Origin: Thermodesulfobacteriota bacterium
GTDB lineage: Bacteria; Desulfobacterota; BSN033; UBA1163
Assembly (NCBI GenBank): GCA_030017685.1
Contig: JASEHH010000005.1
Span: forward strand, 1 to 64,000
DNA length: 64,000 nucleotides
Direction of reading: 5' to 3'
Below the pieces are notes generated by a model. That model saw only the letters and a program-made list of their open reading frames with translations, made no database searches and was not told where the DNA came from. The position numbers and the translations under genes were made by a program. The stretch's first letter is position 1; every line of letters begins with the position of its first letter. Shown one piece after another: positions 9,652 to 18,195 of this stretch.

Positions 9652-10299
9652 ATGAAACACCTCCTGATGAAAATCTACAAGGGGCTCTACGATGCTTACG
9701 GTCCCCGTCACTGGTGGCCTGGTGAGACGCCTTTTGAAGTGATGGTGGGGGCAATCCTCACCCAGAATACTTCATGGAAAAATGTGGAAAAGGCCATCGG
9801 TCGTCTCAAGGAGAATGGCCTCCTCAGTAGCACCAAGATCAGGAGGCTCAGGAGAAACCAGTTGGCTTCCCTGATCCGGTCTTCAGGCTACTATCGAATC
9901 AAAGCGGAACGATTGAAGGCTTTTGTCAATTTTCTGTTCGAACATTATGACGGAAATCTTAATAGGATGAGAAAAGAAGAAATCAAAACGTTGAGAGAAA
10001 AACTTCTCAGGGTTAAGGGGATTGGTCTTGAAACGGCAGACAGCATTCTCCTCTATGGGCTTCAAAAACCGATATTCGTTGTCGACGCCTATACAAAACG
10101 GATTCTTTCAAGGCTTGGGATCGTTCCAGAAAAAGCTTCCTATGAGGCGATTCAAAACCTCTTTATGAACCATCTTCCACATGATGAAAGGCTTTTCAAT
10201 GAATACCATGCGCTCTTCGTCCATTTAGGAAAAACGGTGTGTAAAAAGAGTCCGGAATGTGATATATGTCCGATTAAAGGCATAGAGCATAGAGCATAG
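9652..10299 (+). CDS. Endonuclease III-like HhH-GPD domain protein
   Basis: AILTQNTSWKNVEKAI, HhH-GPD segment LRVKGIGLETADSILLYGLQKPIFVVDAYTKRIL, partial C-terminal Fe-S motif CKKSPECDIC. Confidence 0.85.
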   Translation: MKHLLMKIYKGLYDAYGPRHWWPGETPFEVMVGAILTQNTSWKNVEKAIGRLKENGLLSSTKIRRLRRNQLASLIRSSGYYRIKAERLKAFVNFLFEHYDGNLNRMRKEEIKTLREKLLRVKGIGLETADSILLYGLQKPIFVVDAYTKRILSRLGIVPEKASYEAIQNLFMNHLPHDERLFNEYHALFVHLGKTVCKKSPECDICPIKGIEHRA

Positions 10300-10450
10300 A
10301 GCATAGAGCATGGCGCAAAGCGTAAAATAAAAAGTGTAGCGCCTCCATTGACTGGAGGCGACAAAGGATTTCGTTCCGACATTTGTCGGAACGCTACAAA
10401 TTCTTTTTTAACGCTATGCTCTATGCGCTCTGCGCTTTGCGTTATTTAAA
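10281..10450. repeat. Phrase-type repeat (GCATAGAGCATAGAGCAT / ATGCTCTATGC) enclosing a compact two-hairpin element
   Basis: gcatagagcatagagcatagagcatggcgcaaagcg opposite ctatgctctatgcgctctgcgctttgcg; inner part 10336-10397. Confidence 0.75.
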
Positions 10451-10453
10451 ATT

Positions 10454-11188
10454 ATGGCTTACTGGGAAAAAGAGATTCATAGTTTGATGGGGAAGGCGAT
10501 CCACCGTTTTGGCTTGATCGAGGATGGAGACCGGATCCTTGTGGGAGTTTCAGAGGGAAAGGATAGCCTCACGCTTCTCCACCTCCTCAACGAACGCCGG
10601 AAGCGAGTCCCCATCCGTTACGAATTGATCCCGGTTCATATCGATTTAGGTTTTAATTCAGGACGAACCGAGATCCTGAAGGATTTTTTTGAATCGAGGG
10701 GCCTTTCCTATCACATTGAATTTACAGATATCGGGAAGAGGGCCAATAGCTCCGAGAACCGGGAGAACCCCTGTTTTCTCTGTTCATGGGAAAGGAGGAA
10801 ACGGCTTTTTTATCTGGCCCAGCATTTCAAATGTAACAAGATTGCCCTCGGCCACCACAAGGATGATATCATCGAGACCCTTCTTCTCAATATTTTTTAT
10901 AGTGCCGAAATCAGCACCATGCTTCCCCTTCAGGCCCTGTTTAAAGGAAAGGTCACTCTCATTCGGCCCCTTGCCCTCATCGAGGAGAAGAAAATTGAGC
11001 GGTTTGCAAGAGAGATGAGGCTGCCTTTCGGTCCGGGAGGCTGCCCCGTTTCCGGAAAGACAAAGAGAAAAGAAGTAAAGGAACTCATAGAGACTCTGGA
11101 AAAGAAGAACCGCCGTATCAAGGGAAATATTTTCCGCGCACTCTCGAACATTAAAATGGATTATCTATTGCAGAAGAAAGGGGGGTAA
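10454..11188 (+). CDS. TtcA-like tRNA 2-thiocytidine biosynthesis protein (PP-loop ATPase)
   Basis: PP-loop VGVSEGKDSLTLLHLL, CxxC (PCFLCSWERRKRLF), GHHKDDIIETLLLN, GGCPVSGKTKR. Confidence 0.8.
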   Translation: MAYWEKEIHSLMGKAIHRFGLIEDGDRILVGVSEGKDSLTLLHLLNERRKRVPIRYELIPVHIDLGFNSGRTEILKDFFESRGLSYHIEFTDIGKRANSSENRENPCFLCSWERRKRLFYLAQHFKCNKIALGHHKDDIIETLLLNIFYSAEISTMLPLQALFKGKVTLIRPLALIEEKKIERFAREMRLPFGPGGCPVSGKTKRKEVKELIETLEKKNRRIKGNIFRALSNIKMDYLLQKKGG

Positions 11189-11197
11189 TATTTTAGC

Positions 11198-11226
11198 TTG
11201 ACAATATTTTGGGAATTAAGTATAAG
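11198..11226 (+). promoter_or_regulatory. Sigma70-type promoter TTGACA - 17 nt - TATAAG, overlapping a TTAAGT...ACTTAA inverted repeat (11216-11239)
   Basis: Read directly upstream of the XRE-cupin regulator gene. Confidence 0.7.
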
Positions 11227-11260
11227 TTTACTCACTTAAATATAATTAACTTTAATTTCC

Positions 11261-11809
11261 ATGGATGATATCGGGGAAAAACTGAAGGCCCTCCGGCTGG
11301 CCAATCGAATGACCCTCAAGCAACTGGCTCAGAAGGCCGGTTGCACAGACGCCTATCTTTCCCAACTCGAAAGGGGACGAGCCAACCCTTCCATCATGAT
11401 CCTTAAAAAGGTTGCTTCTGCACTCAAAGTGAAAGTGGTCGACTTCTTCCTCGAAAACGAAACAGAGGAGAACGAAGTGGTCCTTAAGGAGAAGGAGAGG
11501 GTGAATATCAATTTTAAGCGGGGCGATGCAAAGATTCAGATGCTTGTCCGAAATATTCGGGATAAGCGAATGCAGCCCTTTTATACGACGATTGAACCGA
11601 AAGGAGGGTCAAGGGGGTCTTATTCGCATATCGGTGAGGAATTCGGGATTGTGCTCCAGGGACAATTGGAGATCAAACTGAATGAAAAGCCTTATCGATT
11701 GAAGAAGAACGAAAGTTTCTATTTTTCATCCCAGGAACCTCATAGCTGGTCCAATCCGGGCAAGAAAAAGACAGTGGTCATCTGGGTCGTGAGTCCGCCG
11801 ACGTTTTAA
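11261..11809 (+). CDS. XRE-family transcriptional regulator with C-terminal cupin domain
   Basis: HTH LKQLAQKAGCTDAYLSQLERGRANPSIMILKKVASAL plus cupin region SHIGEEFGIVLQGQLEIKL...SFYFSSQEPHSWSNPG. Confidence 0.9.
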   Translation: MDDIGEKLKALRLANRMTLKQLAQKAGCTDAYLSQLERGRANPSIMILKKVASALKVKVVDFFLENETEENEVVLKEKERVNINFKRGDAKIQMLVRNIRDKRMQPFYTTIEPKGGSRGSYSHIGEEFGIVLQGQLEIKLNEKPYRLKKNESFYFSSQEPHSWSNPGKKKTVVIWVVSPPTF

Positions 11810-11873
11810 CCCAACCCCGAAATTCCCACTCAAGGAGAAGAAGTGGGAGACAAACAGAAAGGAGGAATGAAAT

Positions 11874-12941
11874 ATGTGTAACGGATTCACCAGAAGGGAT
11901 TTTTTAAGGAATTCAGTTATCGGTGGTATTGCATTGGGAACTGGATTGGGTGGTTATCAGAGTGCTTACGGACAGACCACCAATTTAAGATTTAGCACCT
12001 GGCATACCCCTCTCAGCAGGGAGGTGAAAACCGTCTGGGAACCGATGCTCGAGGAGATCAAAAAGAAGAGTGGTGGGAAAATCACCTCCACCATGTATGC
12101 CGGCAGCGCTCTGGGCAAAGGGGCGGAACATTTCGATATCGTCGCCAAGGGACTATCCGATATGGGGTACTTCACCGCGACGTGGACACCGGGCCGGTTT
12201 CCTCTTTCGGATGTCCTGTCTCTGGCTGTCTGGGTCGATGGCAAAGACCTAGCCACCGACATCGGCAATGCAATGTACGAACGGATCCTCCATCGGGAGT
12301 TCAAGGATGTGAAGGTGATCGAATTGAACGGGTGCATCCAGTCCTTCCTGTGGACGAAAAAACTGGTCCAGTCCTTATCCGACATAAAAGGACTCAAGAT
12401 AAGATCTCCGGGTGGACATCAAACCCATTATATCAAAGCCCTGGGTGCAGAACCGATTTTTATGCCCCTCCCTGACGTCTATATGGCCATCGAAACAGGA
12501 ACCATCGATGGGCTGGTGACCTGTCCTCCTTTAGTCTTGGCTTTCAAACTGAATGAAGTGGCCAAACACGGAATAGTCACGACTTTCGGTTGTGTCACCG
12601 AAGGGGTGATCATGAACCAGGATAGCTGGAAAAAGGTCCCGGATGACCAGAAGAAGGTGATCGAGGCGGTGGGCCATAATCCTTTCCGTACTACCGGAGG
12701 ATTGACCAGAGAGGCTTACAAGGTCATGATGAAGGAGATTGCTGATAAAGGGGTGAAACTCTATACTCCTCCTGCCGATGAAGCAGAGCGCTGGTTTGAC
12801 GGGTTTAGAGAGGTGACAAGGAAGTGGGTAGCCGATCTGGAAGGGAAGGGGCTTCCAGGAAAAGAAGTCGTGAAGATGTATAACGTGGAGTGTGAAAAGA
12901 GGGGTGTGAAATGCGTCGCCTTCCCACCCGAATGGAAATAA
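11874..12941 (+). CDS. TRAP transporter substrate-binding protein (DctP family) with Tat-type signal
   Basis: RRDFLRNSVIGGIALGTGLGG signal; DctP-type features (LKIRSPGGHQTHYIKALGAEPIFMPLPDVYMAIETGTIDG). Confidence 0.92.
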   Translation: MCNGFTRRDFLRNSVIGGIALGTGLGGYQSAYGQTTNLRFSTWHTPLSREVKTVWEPMLEEIKKKSGGKITSTMYAGSALGKGAEHFDIVAKGLSDMGYFTATWTPGRFPLSDVLSLAVWVDGKDLATDIGNAMYERILHREFKDVKVIELNGCIQSFLWTKKLVQSLSDIKGLKIRSPGGHQTHYIKALGAEPIFMPLPDVYMAIETGTIDGLVTCPPLVLAFKLNEVAKHGIVTTFGCVTEGVIMNQDSWKKVPDDQKKVIEAVGHNPFRTTGGLTREAYKVMMKEIADKGVKLYTPPADEAERWFDGFREVTRKWVADLEGKGLPGKEVVKMYNVECEKRGVKCVAFPPEWK

Positions 12942-12971
12942 GCATCGCACAGGGAGGAGAAGAACGAAACG

Positions 12972-13457
12972 ATGATGTGGATGAAGATCAAAAAAGGGAT
13001 CCAGCGTTTTAACTACTGGTTGTGCGCTGGAGGCATGTTTCTTCTCCTTCCGTTGATGTTGCTGACGACGGGCGATGTGATTGGAAGAAAATTTTTTTCA
13101 AAAACGATTCCGGGATCATTTGAATTATCCGAATACATCCTGGCCACCTTTATCCTGCTGGGTGTTGCTTACACCCAGCAGGTGAGGGGTCATGTAGGCG
13201 TCTCCTTTTTTACTTCCAAATTATCTTCCCGCGGGCAAACCCTGTGCCAGATTTTAACAACCTTCCTCAGTCTGGTCATCATAGCCGTCGTGGTATGGCA
13301 GGGATTGCTCAAAGGGCTCGAGGAAAAAACCGTATCAGATATGTTGAGGATTCCCCAGTATCCATTTAGACTGCTCGTGTCCTTCGGAGGGTTTCTTCTA
13401 TGGATAGAACTTCTGATTGACCTCATCAGTTCAATAGGAAAGCTCGGGAGGAGGTAA
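12972..13457 (+). CDS. TRAP transporter small permease (DctQ family)
   Basis: Four TM segments, position between DctP and DctM. Confidence 0.9.
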   Translation: MMWMKIKKGIQRFNYWLCAGGMFLLLPLMLLTTGDVIGRKFFSKTIPGSFELSEYILATFILLGVAYTQQVRGHVGVSFFTSKLSSRGQTLCQILTTFLSLVIIAVVVWQGLLKGLEEKTVSDMLRIPQYPFRLLVSFGGFLLWIELLIDLISSIGKLGRR

Positions 13458-13459
13458 CC

Positions 13460-14767
13460 GTGGACCCCATCACTTCGGGAATATTGGGAAGCGTTTTGCT
13501 CATCATCCTTCTATTCCTCGGTATGCCCATCGCCTTTGTCATGATGTTGGTGGGATTTGTGGGGATCAGTTACCTAACATCCGTTCATGCCGCAATGCCT
13601 GTTGTGGCCAGGACGGTCTATGAAACCGCCTCCAATTATCCCTATACCATCATCCCTCTTTTTATCCTGATGGGGGGATTTGCAGGAAATGCCGGGATCA
13701 CGCAGGAGCTTTATCAAACCTTTGATAAGTGGTTCAGGAGGTTGCCGGGAGGATTGGGGATTGCCACCATTGCGGCATGCGCTGGGTTCGCTGCCTTAAG
13801 TGGCTCTTCTGTGGCTGGAGCGGCAGCCATGGGGACGATAGCCCTTCCAGAGATGAGACGGTTTAATTATGCTCCGAGGCTTGCCACAGGAGCAGTGGCG
13901 GCAGGAGGAACACTCGGTTTCCTCATCCCACCCAGTCTGGGCTTTGTGGTCTATGGGATGCTCACAGAGCAGTCCATAGGAAAACTTTTAATTTCAGGTG
14001 TCCTTCCCGGAGTTCTCCTCTCCATTGCATTCATAGCGATCATCTTTTTTATGGTAAAAATGAATCCGGCTTTAGCTCCGATGACACCTGGAGCTGTGAG
14101 CTGGAGGGAGAAAGTATTAGCTCTTTCGGGAATTTGGGAAACATTGCTGGTGTTCTTATTGGTCATGGGTGGGATCTATCTCGGTTTTATCAATCCTACA
14201 GAGGCGGGTGCGATCGGCGCAACAGCCCTTTTTGTGATTGTTTTACTTAAAAAGAGATTAACCCTTGACAACCTTTTTGTCTCCCTTCTGGAAGCGGTCC
14301 GGATTTCCGTCATGGTTCTCTTTCTTGTTGCGGGAGCCAATGTTTTCAGTTATTTCCTGGCTCTTTCTACAATCCCGACAGCCGTATCGACCTGGATGGC
14401 CGGGCTCCAAGTCTCTCCCTATGTCATCCTTGCAATCATCGTATCTATTTATTTAGTTCTCGGCTGTTTTTTAGATGCGATATCTATGATGGTTCTGACG
14501 ATGCCGGTCATCTTTCCGGTCATCACCACATTAGGATTTGATCCGATTTACTTCGGTGTCATCTGCGTGCTCATGATGGAGGCGGGTTTGATCACACCAC
14601 CCATGGGGCTCAACGTCTATACCCTTGCGGGCGTGGCAAAGGATGTTCCGATGGAGGAGATCTTCCGTGGCGCTATGCCTTTTCTTATTTCCATCATCGC
14701 AATCGTCTTCCTCGTAACGATTTTCCCTAAGATTGCCCTTTTTCTCCCGAATATGATGGGGAGGTAA
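13460..14767 (+). CDS. TRAP transporter large permease (DctM family)
   Basis: 435 aa, AACAGFAALSGSSVAGAAAMGTIALPEM, LGFLIPPSLGFVVYGMLTEQSIGKLLISGVLPG. Confidence 0.95.
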   Translation: MDPITSGILGSVLLIILLFLGMPIAFVMMLVGFVGISYLTSVHAAMPVVARTVYETASNYPYTIIPLFILMGGFAGNAGITQELYQTFDKWFRRLPGGLGIATIAACAGFAALSGSSVAGAAAMGTIALPEMRRFNYAPRLATGAVAAGGTLGFLIPPSLGFVVYGMLTEQSIGKLLISGVLPGVLLSIAFIAIIFFMVKMNPALAPMTPGAVSWREKVLALSGIWETLLVFLLVMGGIYLGFINPTEAGAIGATALFVIVLLKKRLTLDNLFVSLLEAVRISVMVLFLVAGANVFSYFLALSTIPTAVSTWMAGLQVSPYVILAIIVSIYLVLGCFLDAISMMVLTMPVIFPVITTLGFDPIYFGVICVLMMEAGLITPPMGLNVYTLAGVAKDVPMEEIFRGAMPFLISIIAIVFLVTIFPKIALFLPNMMGR

Positions 14768-14842
14768 AGGTAATTAGAAAGAGATAGATGTGAGCGTTTC
14801 CGTTCAATAATTGAGAAATCCATAACGAATGTCTGTTGTTTC

Positions 14843-14939
14843 GTCATTCCCGCGAAAGTGGGAATCCAGACGCTGTCTCTGCGAAAGCAGGGAACTATGT
14901 GATCAAAACACCTGGATTCCTGCCTGCGCAGGAATGACA
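14843..14939. repeat. REP-like inverted repeat, family R copy 1
   Basis: GTCATTCCCGCGAAAGTGGGAATCCAG ... CTGGATTCCTGCCTGCGCAGGAATGAC. Confidence 0.9.
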
Positions 14940-15005
14940 GGACTATTTAAAATATAGAGCATTAATATTGCTGGCATTAATAAAGGGAAACCACTTTAGA
15001 AAGGA

Positions 15006-16526
15006 TTGACGATGGAACCGAAGAGACTCAAAAATTTCATTAATGGACAGTGGGTGGAGTCAAAGACACATCGGTGGCTTGAGGTGAGAAATCCGGCCAC
15101 GGATGAGGTGATTGCCCTCTGTCCGGAAACAACCCCGGACGAAATTGATAGGACGGTAAGGCTCGCCCAGGAAGCCTTCTGGTCATGGAGAAACACGCCC
15201 CCACCCCGGCGCGCAAAATTCCTCTTCGATTTCCACGAGAAACTACAGAAACATCAGGATGAGATTGCGGGGTTGATTGTGAATGAAAACGGAAAGACCC
15301 TGGCCGATGCACGGGGAGAGATAACCCGGGCGATGGAATATGTGGAACATGCCTGCGCGGGGCCCGAACTTCTTAAGGGGAGTCATGCAGAAGATGTGGG
15401 GACCGGTGTCGATACGATGTACATTCGGGAACCCCTCGGCGTTTTCGTATTTCTCCCTCCTTTCAACTTTCCAGCCATGATCGCCCTCTACTTTGTGTGG
15501 GGACTTGCCGCAGGAGATACGGCGATCGTTAAGTCGAGCCGTCTGTGTCCGATGACGGTTACCAGGATAGTTGAGATTGCCGAGGAGTGCGGTTTTCCCA
15601 AAGGGGTGCTCAATCTTCTACACGGTTCAGGGAGTGGAGTGGGCGAAGCCCTGGTTACCCATCCCGGGACTGTTGGGGTTTCCTTTGTCGGCTCTTCGGA
15701 AGTGGGAGAGCGCGTCTATAAAACGGCAATTCATCATAACAAGAGGGCTCAATGCCAGGGAGGCGCAAAGAATCATGTCCTGATTGCCGAGGATGCCATC
15801 ATCGATGAGATCATGCAGAATGTGGTCGACTCCTGCTTCGGTCATGTGGGAGAGCGGTGTTTTGCCGTATCGAATGTGCTGGCTGTTGAGAAGGTTTATG
15901 GGAAGGTCAAAGAGAAGTTCCTCGATCTCTCCAAAAAACTCGTCCTGGGCTACGGCATGGAAAAAGGGGTGACCCTGGGTCCGGTCGTCTCCAAAGAGGC
16001 TTTAAACGAGATGCTCGTAGAGGTGGATCAGGGGATCAAAGATGGGGCAAAGCTCCTGCTCGACGGCAGGAATCCCAGAGTGGATAAATATCCCAAAGGA
16101 TATTTTATTGGTCCTACCGTTTTCGAGGCGGAACCGGAGATGCGCATCTTTCAACTGGAGGTGTTCGGACCGGTTCGCTGTCTCAAGAAGGTGAAGGATC
16201 TCGCAGAGGGTGTTCAGATCATCAATCAAAGCCCTTATGGCCATACGGCAAACATTTACACTGAGAATGGCGGATGGGCTCGAGAATTTGCCCGGTTGGT
16301 CGATGTGGGTCAGGTGGGGATCAATATCGGGACTCCTGCTCCTATTGCCTATTTTCCTGTCGGTGGGAGGAAGATTTCGATGTTCGGCGATATCCGGGGC
16401 CGGGCCAACGAGGCGATTGACTTCTATACCGACAAGAAGGTGATCATCAGCCGGTGGCATTCCTCGTTTCAGGGAGTGGCCAAGACACTGGACGATGGTT
16501 TTGCGATGAAGTATGGGAAGAAGTAA
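15006..16526 (+). CDS. Methylmalonate-semialdehyde-dehydrogenase-like (MmsA-type) aldehyde dehydrogenase
   Basis: 506 aa; MmsA-type motif QGGAKNH, FGHVGERCFAVS, C-terminal LVDVGQVGINIGTPAP...GDIRGRANEAIDFYTDKKVIISRW. Confidence 0.85.
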   Translation: MTMEPKRLKNFINGQWVESKTHRWLEVRNPATDEVIALCPETTPDEIDRTVRLAQEAFWSWRNTPPPRRAKFLFDFHEKLQKHQDEIAGLIVNENGKTLADARGEITRAMEYVEHACAGPELLKGSHAEDVGTGVDTMYIREPLGVFVFLPPFNFPAMIALYFVWGLAAGDTAIVKSSRLCPMTVTRIVEIAEECGFPKGVLNLLHGSGSGVGEALVTHPGTVGVSFVGSSEVGERVYKTAIHHNKRAQCQGGAKNHVLIAEDAIIDEIMQNVVDSCFGHVGERCFAVSNVLAVEKVYGKVKEKFLDLSKKLVLGYGMEKGVTLGPVVSKEALNEMLVEVDQGIKDGAKLLLDGRNPRVDKYPKGYFIGPTVFEAEPEMRIFQLEVFGPVRCLKKVKDLAEGVQIINQSPYGHTANIYTENGGWAREFARLVDVGQVGINIGTPAPIAYFPVGGRKISMFGDIRGRANEAIDFYTDKKVIISRWHSSFQGVAKTLDDGFAMKYGKK

Positions 16527-16535
16527 AAAATCACC

Positions 16536-16830
16536 AATAACCAAGCACCAATAATCAAATAATAACCAATATCCAAATTCTAATAACCAAATTTTTGAAA
16601 CACATTGGCTCTTTGAAAAGGCCTCTACTTATGTCATTCCCGTGAAAACGGGAATCCAGAATCTACAACCCTGGATTCCTGCTTCCGCAGGAATGACAAA
16701 CTTATTGTGCTATGTCACCAAATATTTTTCAAAGCGCTAAATTAATACAAATCTTGTTCGATTATTGGGAAATCGGAAATTATTTGGAGCTTGGAATTTG
16801 GTTATTGGAATTTTGATTTAAATTGCTAAA
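16536..16830. repeat. Nested repeat: phrase-F arms (CCAATAACCAA... / ...TTTGGTTATTGG) enclosing CTTTGAAAAG/TTTTCAAAG arms and REP-like family R copy 2 (16633-16698)
   Basis: Left arm 16536-16595, right arm about 16750-16830; inner REP gtcattcccgtgaaaacgggaatccag...ctggattcctgcttccgcaggaatgac. Confidence 0.85.
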
Positions 16831-16841
16831 GGGAAAGTCCA

Positions 16842-17312
16842 GTGGAGGTAACACTTAAATTCATATTGAATGGGAAGCCTATTGAGGTAAAGGTTCCTCC
16901 TCACTGGACCCTTCTACGGCTTCTTCGTGAGAAATTAGGGCTCACCGGGACAAAGGAGGGCTGTGGAATCGGTGAATGCGGAGCTTGCACTGTCCTGGTG
17001 GATGGTATCCCTCTTCACTCCTGTCTCCTCCTGGCCCCGAAGATAGAAGGGAAAAGTGTTGAAACTGTGGAAGGATTGGGAGGGCGGGATTCTCTCCATG
17101 CGCTTCAGAAATCTTTTGTTGATCATGGGGCGGTCCAGTGCGGATTCTGCACTCCTGGAATATTGATGTCCGCAAAAGCGCTCCTGGATGGAAACCTACA
17201 TCCATCGAAAGAAGAGGTGAAGGAGGCCATTTCCGGTCACCTCTGTCGATGCACTGGATACCAGCAGATCATTGAAGCGATTGAAGCCATCAATAAAGAT
17301 GTTAGAGAATAG
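16842..17312 (+). CDS. 2Fe-2S subunit of a molybdenum hydroxylase (xanthine dehydrogenase family)
   Basis: CGIGECGACTVLVDG and CGFCTPGILMSAKALL...GHLCRCTGYQQI: two [2Fe-2S] motifs. Confidence 0.93.
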   Translation: MEVTLKFILNGKPIEVKVPPHWTLLRLLREKLGLTGTKEGCGIGECGACTVLVDGIPLHSCLLLAPKIEGKSVETVEGLGGRDSLHALQKSFVDHGAVQCGFCTPGILMSAKALLDGNLHPSKEEVKEAISGHLCRCTGYQQIIEAIEAINKDVRE

Positions 17313-17325
17313 AGGGCAGAATTAT

Positions 17326-18195
17326 ATGATTCCTCCTTTTGACTATATAATTCCTGAAACGCTTGAGGAGGCCTGCAATATTCTATGGGAGGCCGGAAAA
17401 GACGTGGGAGTGATTGCAGGAGGGACGGACCGGGTGATCGGCCTGCGCAATGGAGATCACAGCCCCCGCCTTCTCATCGACATCACCCGAATTCCGGAAC
17501 TTCGAAAAATAGAAGAGCAGGACGGAAGGATATTGATAGGCGCCGCCGTTACCCATTCCGAAATTGCCTCTTCTCCTCTGCTGAAGAAATATGGCAGGGT
17601 CCTATCGGATGCAGCCTACGAAATCGGTTCGCCACAAATTAGAAACCTTGGAACAATCGGAGGTAATATTGTCAATGCCTCTCCGGCCGCAGATAGCCTT
17701 CCCCCTTTGATGGTGTTGAATGCTGTCGGAAAGATCGTCTCCAGAGAAGGGGCGAGAGAGGTCCCTCTTGATCAGCTTTTTAAGGGACCTTATGAGACGA
17801 ACCTGAAACCCCATGAGATACTGGTTCACATCGGTTTTGAGAAGCTCTCTTCCGTCATGAGAAGCAGTTTTGTAAGGCTTGCCAGAAGAGAGGCCATGGC
17901 CATTGCGAGGATGAGTATGGCCGTTGTTCTGCGGATTGAAAAGTCGACGAATCTCATTGAGGATATCCGCATCTCTCCTGGAGCCGTTATGCCCCGGCCG
18001 CAAAGAATGTCTGAGGTGGAAGAATTATTGAAACGTAAATCCCCTGACGAGGCAATACTGAAAACGGCCTCGCAAAAGGTTTCCGGGGTAATGGTCCGCA
18101 CAAGCGGTGTCCGATCCTCAACTTCCTATAAAGCGCCTGTGGTGGAGGCTTTATTTTTAAGGGCCATGAGAAGCTGTCTGGAGGATAGGGGATGA
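17326..18195 (+). CDS. FAD-binding subunit of a molybdenum hydroxylase
   Basis: AGGTD, IGSPQIRNLGTIGGNIVNASPAADSLPPL; ATG at 17326 preferred over listed 17272. Confidence 0.92.
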   Translation: MIPPFDYIIPETLEEACNILWEAGKDVGVIAGGTDRVIGLRNGDHSPRLLIDITRIPELRKIEEQDGRILIGAAVTHSEIASSPLLKKYGRVLSDAAYEIGSPQIRNLGTIGGNIVNASPAADSLPPLMVLNAVGKIVSREGAREVPLDQLFKGPYETNLKPHEILVHIGFEKLSSVMRSSFVRLARREAMAIARMSMAVVLRIEKSTNLIEDIRISPGAVMPRPQRMSEVEELLKRKSPDEAILKTASQKVSGVMVRTSGVRSSTSYKAPVVEALFLRAMRSCLEDRG

